A DNA stretch of 64,000 bases from Ramlibacter sp. (lineage in GTDB: Bacteria > Pseudomonadota > Gammaproteobacteria > Burkholderiales > Burkholderiaceae_C), in assembly GCA_019635435.1 (NCBI GenBank), contig JAHBZM010000001.1, positions 2,914,001-2,978,000 of the forward strand, written 5' to 3'. Below, in pieces: positions 61,670-64,000 of this stretch. The notes under the pieces are model-generated. The model was not told where the DNA came from and made no database searches. It worked only from the letters and a program-made list of their open reading frames with translations. The translations under genes and the position numbers were made by a program. Every line of letters begins with the position of its first letter. The stretch's first letter is position 1.

Positions 61670-62311
61670 TCAAGTCAGCAGCAGCTTCATGCCCGGGTCG
61701 CCCTTGGCCATGGCGGCCACGTAGGCGGGGCGCTGCGCCACGCGGGCCAGGTAGGCCAGCAGATGGGGGTAGCCGCTCAAGTCCCAGGGCTGGAAGTAGC
61801 GCATGGTGGTGAGGGTGAACACGTTCATGATGTCGGCCGCCGTGAACTCGCTGCCCGCAAACCAGGGCACCTGGGCCAGGCGCGTTTCAACCATGGCCAG
61901 GGCGCGCTGCACCCGCTCCTGCGCCGAGGCCAGCGCCGGGTGGCCCCTGGCCGCCTCAATGCGGTTGAGCACCAGGTTGCGGCCCAGATGCGGCTGCAGG
62001 TTGCCGTTGGCAAAGTGGAACCAGTAGAGGTACTGCGCAAAGTCCGGGTGACCGGGCGGCAGCGCCAAACGCCCATCGCCATATTTGGCGATGATGTATT
62101 GCACGATGGCGCCCGACTCGGCAATGCGCACATCGCCATCGTCCATCACCGGCGCAGTGCCCGCCGGGTGCAGGGCCCGCAGATCGGGCGGCGCCAGCCG
62201 CGTGACCGGGTCGCGCGTGTAGTGCTTGAGCTGGTAAGGGATGCCCAGCTCTTCGCAGAGCCAGACGACGCGTTCAGACTGGGAAACGCCCAGGTGGTGG
62301 ATGGTGAGCAT
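61670..62311 (-). CDS. Glutathione S-transferase
   Basis: 213 aa. LTIHHLGVSQSERVVWLCEELG, HPAGTAPVMDDGDVRIAESGAIVQYI and FTAADIMNVFTLTTMRYFQP mark both GST domains. Ser of SQSERV is the likely catalytic residue. Closest type: theta/YfcG-like. Confidence 0.92.
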   Translation of the reverse strand: MLTIHHLGVSQSERVVWLCEELGIPYQLKHYTRDPVTRLAPPDLRALHPAGTAPVMDDGDVRIAESGAIVQYIIAKYGDGRLALPPGHPDFAQYLYWFHFANGNLQPHLGRNLVLNRIEAARGHPALASAQERVQRALAMVETRLAQVPWFAGSEFTAADIMNVFTLTTMRYFQPWDLSGYPHLLAYLARVAQRPAYVAAMAKGDPGMKLLLT

Positions 62312-62320
62312 GGGGTGAGC

Positions 62321-62677
62321 TCAGGCGTTGAGGATCATTTCAAAGCCGCCGTAGATCAGCCGCTTGCCGTCAAACGGCGGGGTCGAGCCAGTCTGCATGC
62401 GCGGGTCGGCCATCACCTTGGCCCAGCCCTCATCACGCACGGCCTTGGAGGGCCAGGCCACCCAGGAGAAGACCACCGACTCATCGCTCTTGCGCTGCAC
62501 GGCCAGGGAGAACGAGGTGAGCTTGCCCTCGGGCACGTCGTTGGCCCAGCACTCAACCACCTGCAACGCGCCATGCTCCTTGAACATCACCGACACCTCC
62601 TGCGCATGGCGCAGGTACTCGTCGCGCCTGGCGGTGGGGACGGGCGTGACGAACCCATCGACGTAATGCAGGGCCAT
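62321..62677 (-). CDS. DUF1428 (YbaA-like) protein
   Basis: 118 aa. YVDGFVTPVPTARRDEYLRHAQE, VVECWANDVPEGKLTSFSLAV and SWVAWPSKAVRDEGWAKVMADPRM are DUF1428. ATG 62677, GAGGAGATT upstream. Ten bases separate it from the GST, so an operon. Confidence 0.92.
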   Translation of the reverse strand: MALHYVDGFVTPVPTARRDEYLRHAQEVSVMFKEHGALQVVECWANDVPEGKLTSFSLAVQRKSDESVVFSWVAWPSKAVRDEGWAKVMADPRMQTGSTPPFDGKRLIYGGFEMILNA

Positions 62678-62727
62678 GAGAAATCTCCTCGAAAGTGAAC
62701 GGTTCAGAGCAGATTAAGCATGAAATC

Positions 62728-62777
62728 GGCCTGGAGTCCAAGACGGGCGGGCACTAGCAGCTATGAAATTAGTAGCA
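62728..62777 (-). repeat. Dispersed intergenic repeat, copy 6
   Basis: GGCCTGGAGTCCA, CGGGCGGGCACTAGCAGC, TATGAAATTAGTAGCA. It sits at the border between the GC-rich DUF1428 side and the lower-GC PtuAB-like genes. Confidence 0.8.
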
Positions 62778-62882
62778 GGAAGGAGCGCAAACTGTGCGCA
62801 TTGTGCTGACCTGCTCCCTCCCAACTTGAAGAGAATTACCGCCACGGTCAGAAGCGGACCAAGTGCATTTCGTCAGGTCGCC

Positions 62883-63572
62883 TCAAGGATCGATGACTCC
62901 TTGCGCGACCAGAGCAGCTCTGGCCCCCGGGGAAGCAAGTACGCGGCGATAAGTAGGCAGAAAATTGACGTCAAAGTTCTGCGAAATCAGCTCGCCTGCT
63001 ATGAATGGAAAGTACTGTGCAATCTTAGCGGCCGGTAACTTTCCTTCGGCATAACTGAAAATGGCTCTCGCACGCTCATTTACGTAGGCGTCATCAGTGT
63101 TCAGCTCGAGCCTAACCAAGCACTGCAGTATCTCCGCCTTCCTCTGAGCACTCAAAGTCGCTTTCGGCACGATAAAAAAGTTTGTGAAATCTATCTGGAA
63201 TTCTCCGGTAGTCACCACGTAAGGATCCACAACGTCTTGGAACTGGTCTTTTCGATTGTTGAGTCGCGCCCGGCAAAGCCTGAAATTTGTCCACTCATAG
63301 GCAAGTGCCGGGTTCAGCGCCTTCGGTACGAAGTGATCAATTGAAGTGTGGTCGACGCCTGAAGAGCCCGATCGAAATGGCGTAAACGTTGCGCAGAAGG
63401 AGCAAATTCCACCAAGCGAGGCGTACAAATCTTGATGGATTTCTCGCCAGTACCGATGTCGCCGCCATTGCGCCTTAGTTGGTATGGGTGTTCGCGCAAG
63501 AAAAGCTGCTCCGCGAGTCCTCACGCGTGGCACGTAATGAGCCGGAGCGATGGGGAGGGGCACATTTATCAC
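62883..63572 (-). CDS. HNH nuclease of a Septu-like system (PtuB-like)
   Basis: 229 aa. HNH elements: C57SFC60, SIDHFVPKA (Asp79-His80) and YEWTNFRLCRARLNNRKDQ (Asn96, Lys). Start ATG 63572 overlaps the ATPase stop by 4 nt, the arrangement of ptuA-ptuB. Base composition is lower than the genomic average. Septu defends against phage with an ATPase and HNH nuclease; the assignment rests on this pairing. Confidence 0.75.
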   Translation of the reverse strand: MINVPLPIAPAHYVPRVRTRGAAFLARTPIPTKAQWRRHRYWREIHQDLYASLGGICSFCATFTPFRSGSSGVDHTSIDHFVPKALNPALAYEWTNFRLCRARLNNRKDQFQDVVDPYVVTTGEFQIDFTNFFIVPKATLSAQRKAEILQCLVRLELNTDDAYVNERARAIFSYAEGKLPAAKIAQYFPFIAGELISQNFDVNFLPTYRRVLASPGARAALVAQGVIDP

Positions 63573-64000
63573 AAGTCAACTTCGTTTTGAGTCGCGAAAA
63601 TCATCCAACGCATCCAAAATGGATCATCGGCAGCGACGTTGTTCGCGAGACTTCGCGACACCTCTCGAATCCGCTGGCGGGAAGGATTCTTCTCGGCAAT
63701 CAGCGCCTTCGCTTCTGCCAAGGACTGCTCGGCGGACTCAGAACCGGGGTGCAAGTTGTCGAATGACGGGGAACGCAACCATGAATCCACGCTTCCCAAT
63801 ATCTCGAACTCTATCGAATCAAACCGAATTTCCCCATCCTTGTCTATTTGTAGGTGGAATAGCTTGTCCTCTTCTACGTTCCAAACCGATTCTGCTGAGG
63901 CCAGAAGCAGGGGTGAATGGGACGCCAGAATGAACTGAATAGAGAGTTCCTCATGCAAGTCTTTGCTGATACCTAACAGGGCTTGCAAGAGTACGCGCTG
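63569..64000 (-). CDS. ATPase of a Septu-like system (PtuA-like), partial
   Basis: Open frame running off the right edge; only about 143 C-terminal codons are seen. LSIQFILASHSPLLLASAESVWNVEED holds the His-switch (ASHSP) of AAA/ABC ATPases of the OLD/PtuA kind. The rest is helical and charged. N-terminal Walker motifs are outside the window. Confidence 0.7.
   Translation of the reverse strand, partial: QRVLLQALLGISKDLHEELSIQFILASHSPLLLASAESVWNVEEDKLFHLQIDKDGEIRFDSIEFEILGSVDSWLRSPSFDNLHPGSESAEQSLAEAKALIAEKNPSRQRIREVSRSLANNVAADDPFWMRWMIFATQNEVDL

Overview
The window is GC-rich and densely packed, with short intergenic gaps and many four-base stop/start overlaps. The gene families present (DUF2917, DUF6172, GcvA-like LysR, YbfB/YjiJ MFS, TrxC, 7TMR-DISM sensor, TarD) point to a Burkholderiales betaproteobacterium, probably Comamonadaceae. 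That is inferred from gene content; no 16S gene is present.

Layout. 1-7306 is ordinary chromosome: a 7TMR-DISM/PAS sensor running off the left edge, a PhoD phosphatase, a LysR regulator, a DUF2917 protein, a cytosolic protein with a C-terminal FYVE-type zinc finger, an AraC regulator and a small secreted EF-hand protein. 7321-19724 is a roughly 12.4 kb island of visibly lower GC, bounded by imperfect inverted repeats of about 30 bp. It carries an IS1595-type transposase, several unknown genes, an XRE regulator facing a membrane protein across a perfect palindrome, a tRNA-Ile(UAU)-like gene with an enlarged variable region, a membrane zincin, a four-gene defence-like module and a degenerate tyrosine-recombinase-like gene. 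19814-62677 returns to chromosomal housekeeping, redox, transport and signalling genes. Within it, a predicted conflict cluster (pYEATS protein, three-TM protein, lipoprotein, GH19 lysozyme-like enzyme) lies at 34313-37236. The right edge (62883-64000) carries a Septu-like (PtuA/PtuB) ATPase-HNH pair cut by the window end. A 50-bp intergenic repeat occurs at least six times between 21.8 and 62.8 kb.

The strongest candidate for an undescribed system is 13445-18565. A Rad50-like ATPase with a CxxC/CxxC zinc site, a winged-helix-like middle protein and a PD-(D/E)xK RecB-type nuclease are translationally coupled on the + strand. A DNA methyltransferase converges on them, so that both terminal stop codons share one CTAG. 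The layout suggests ABC-three-component logic combined with a self-protecting methylase. A perfect palindrome sits in the promoter region shared by the methylase and the neighbouring recombinase-like gene.

Other coherent groups are: tarD with its divergent LysR regulator; a PhoPQ-like two-component pair with PepSY; a TPR hybrid histidine kinase with a NarL-type regulator; MAPEG-SDR-cupin-Crp (overlapping genes); and a siderophore-interacting reductase divergent from a MarR regulator with paired operators.
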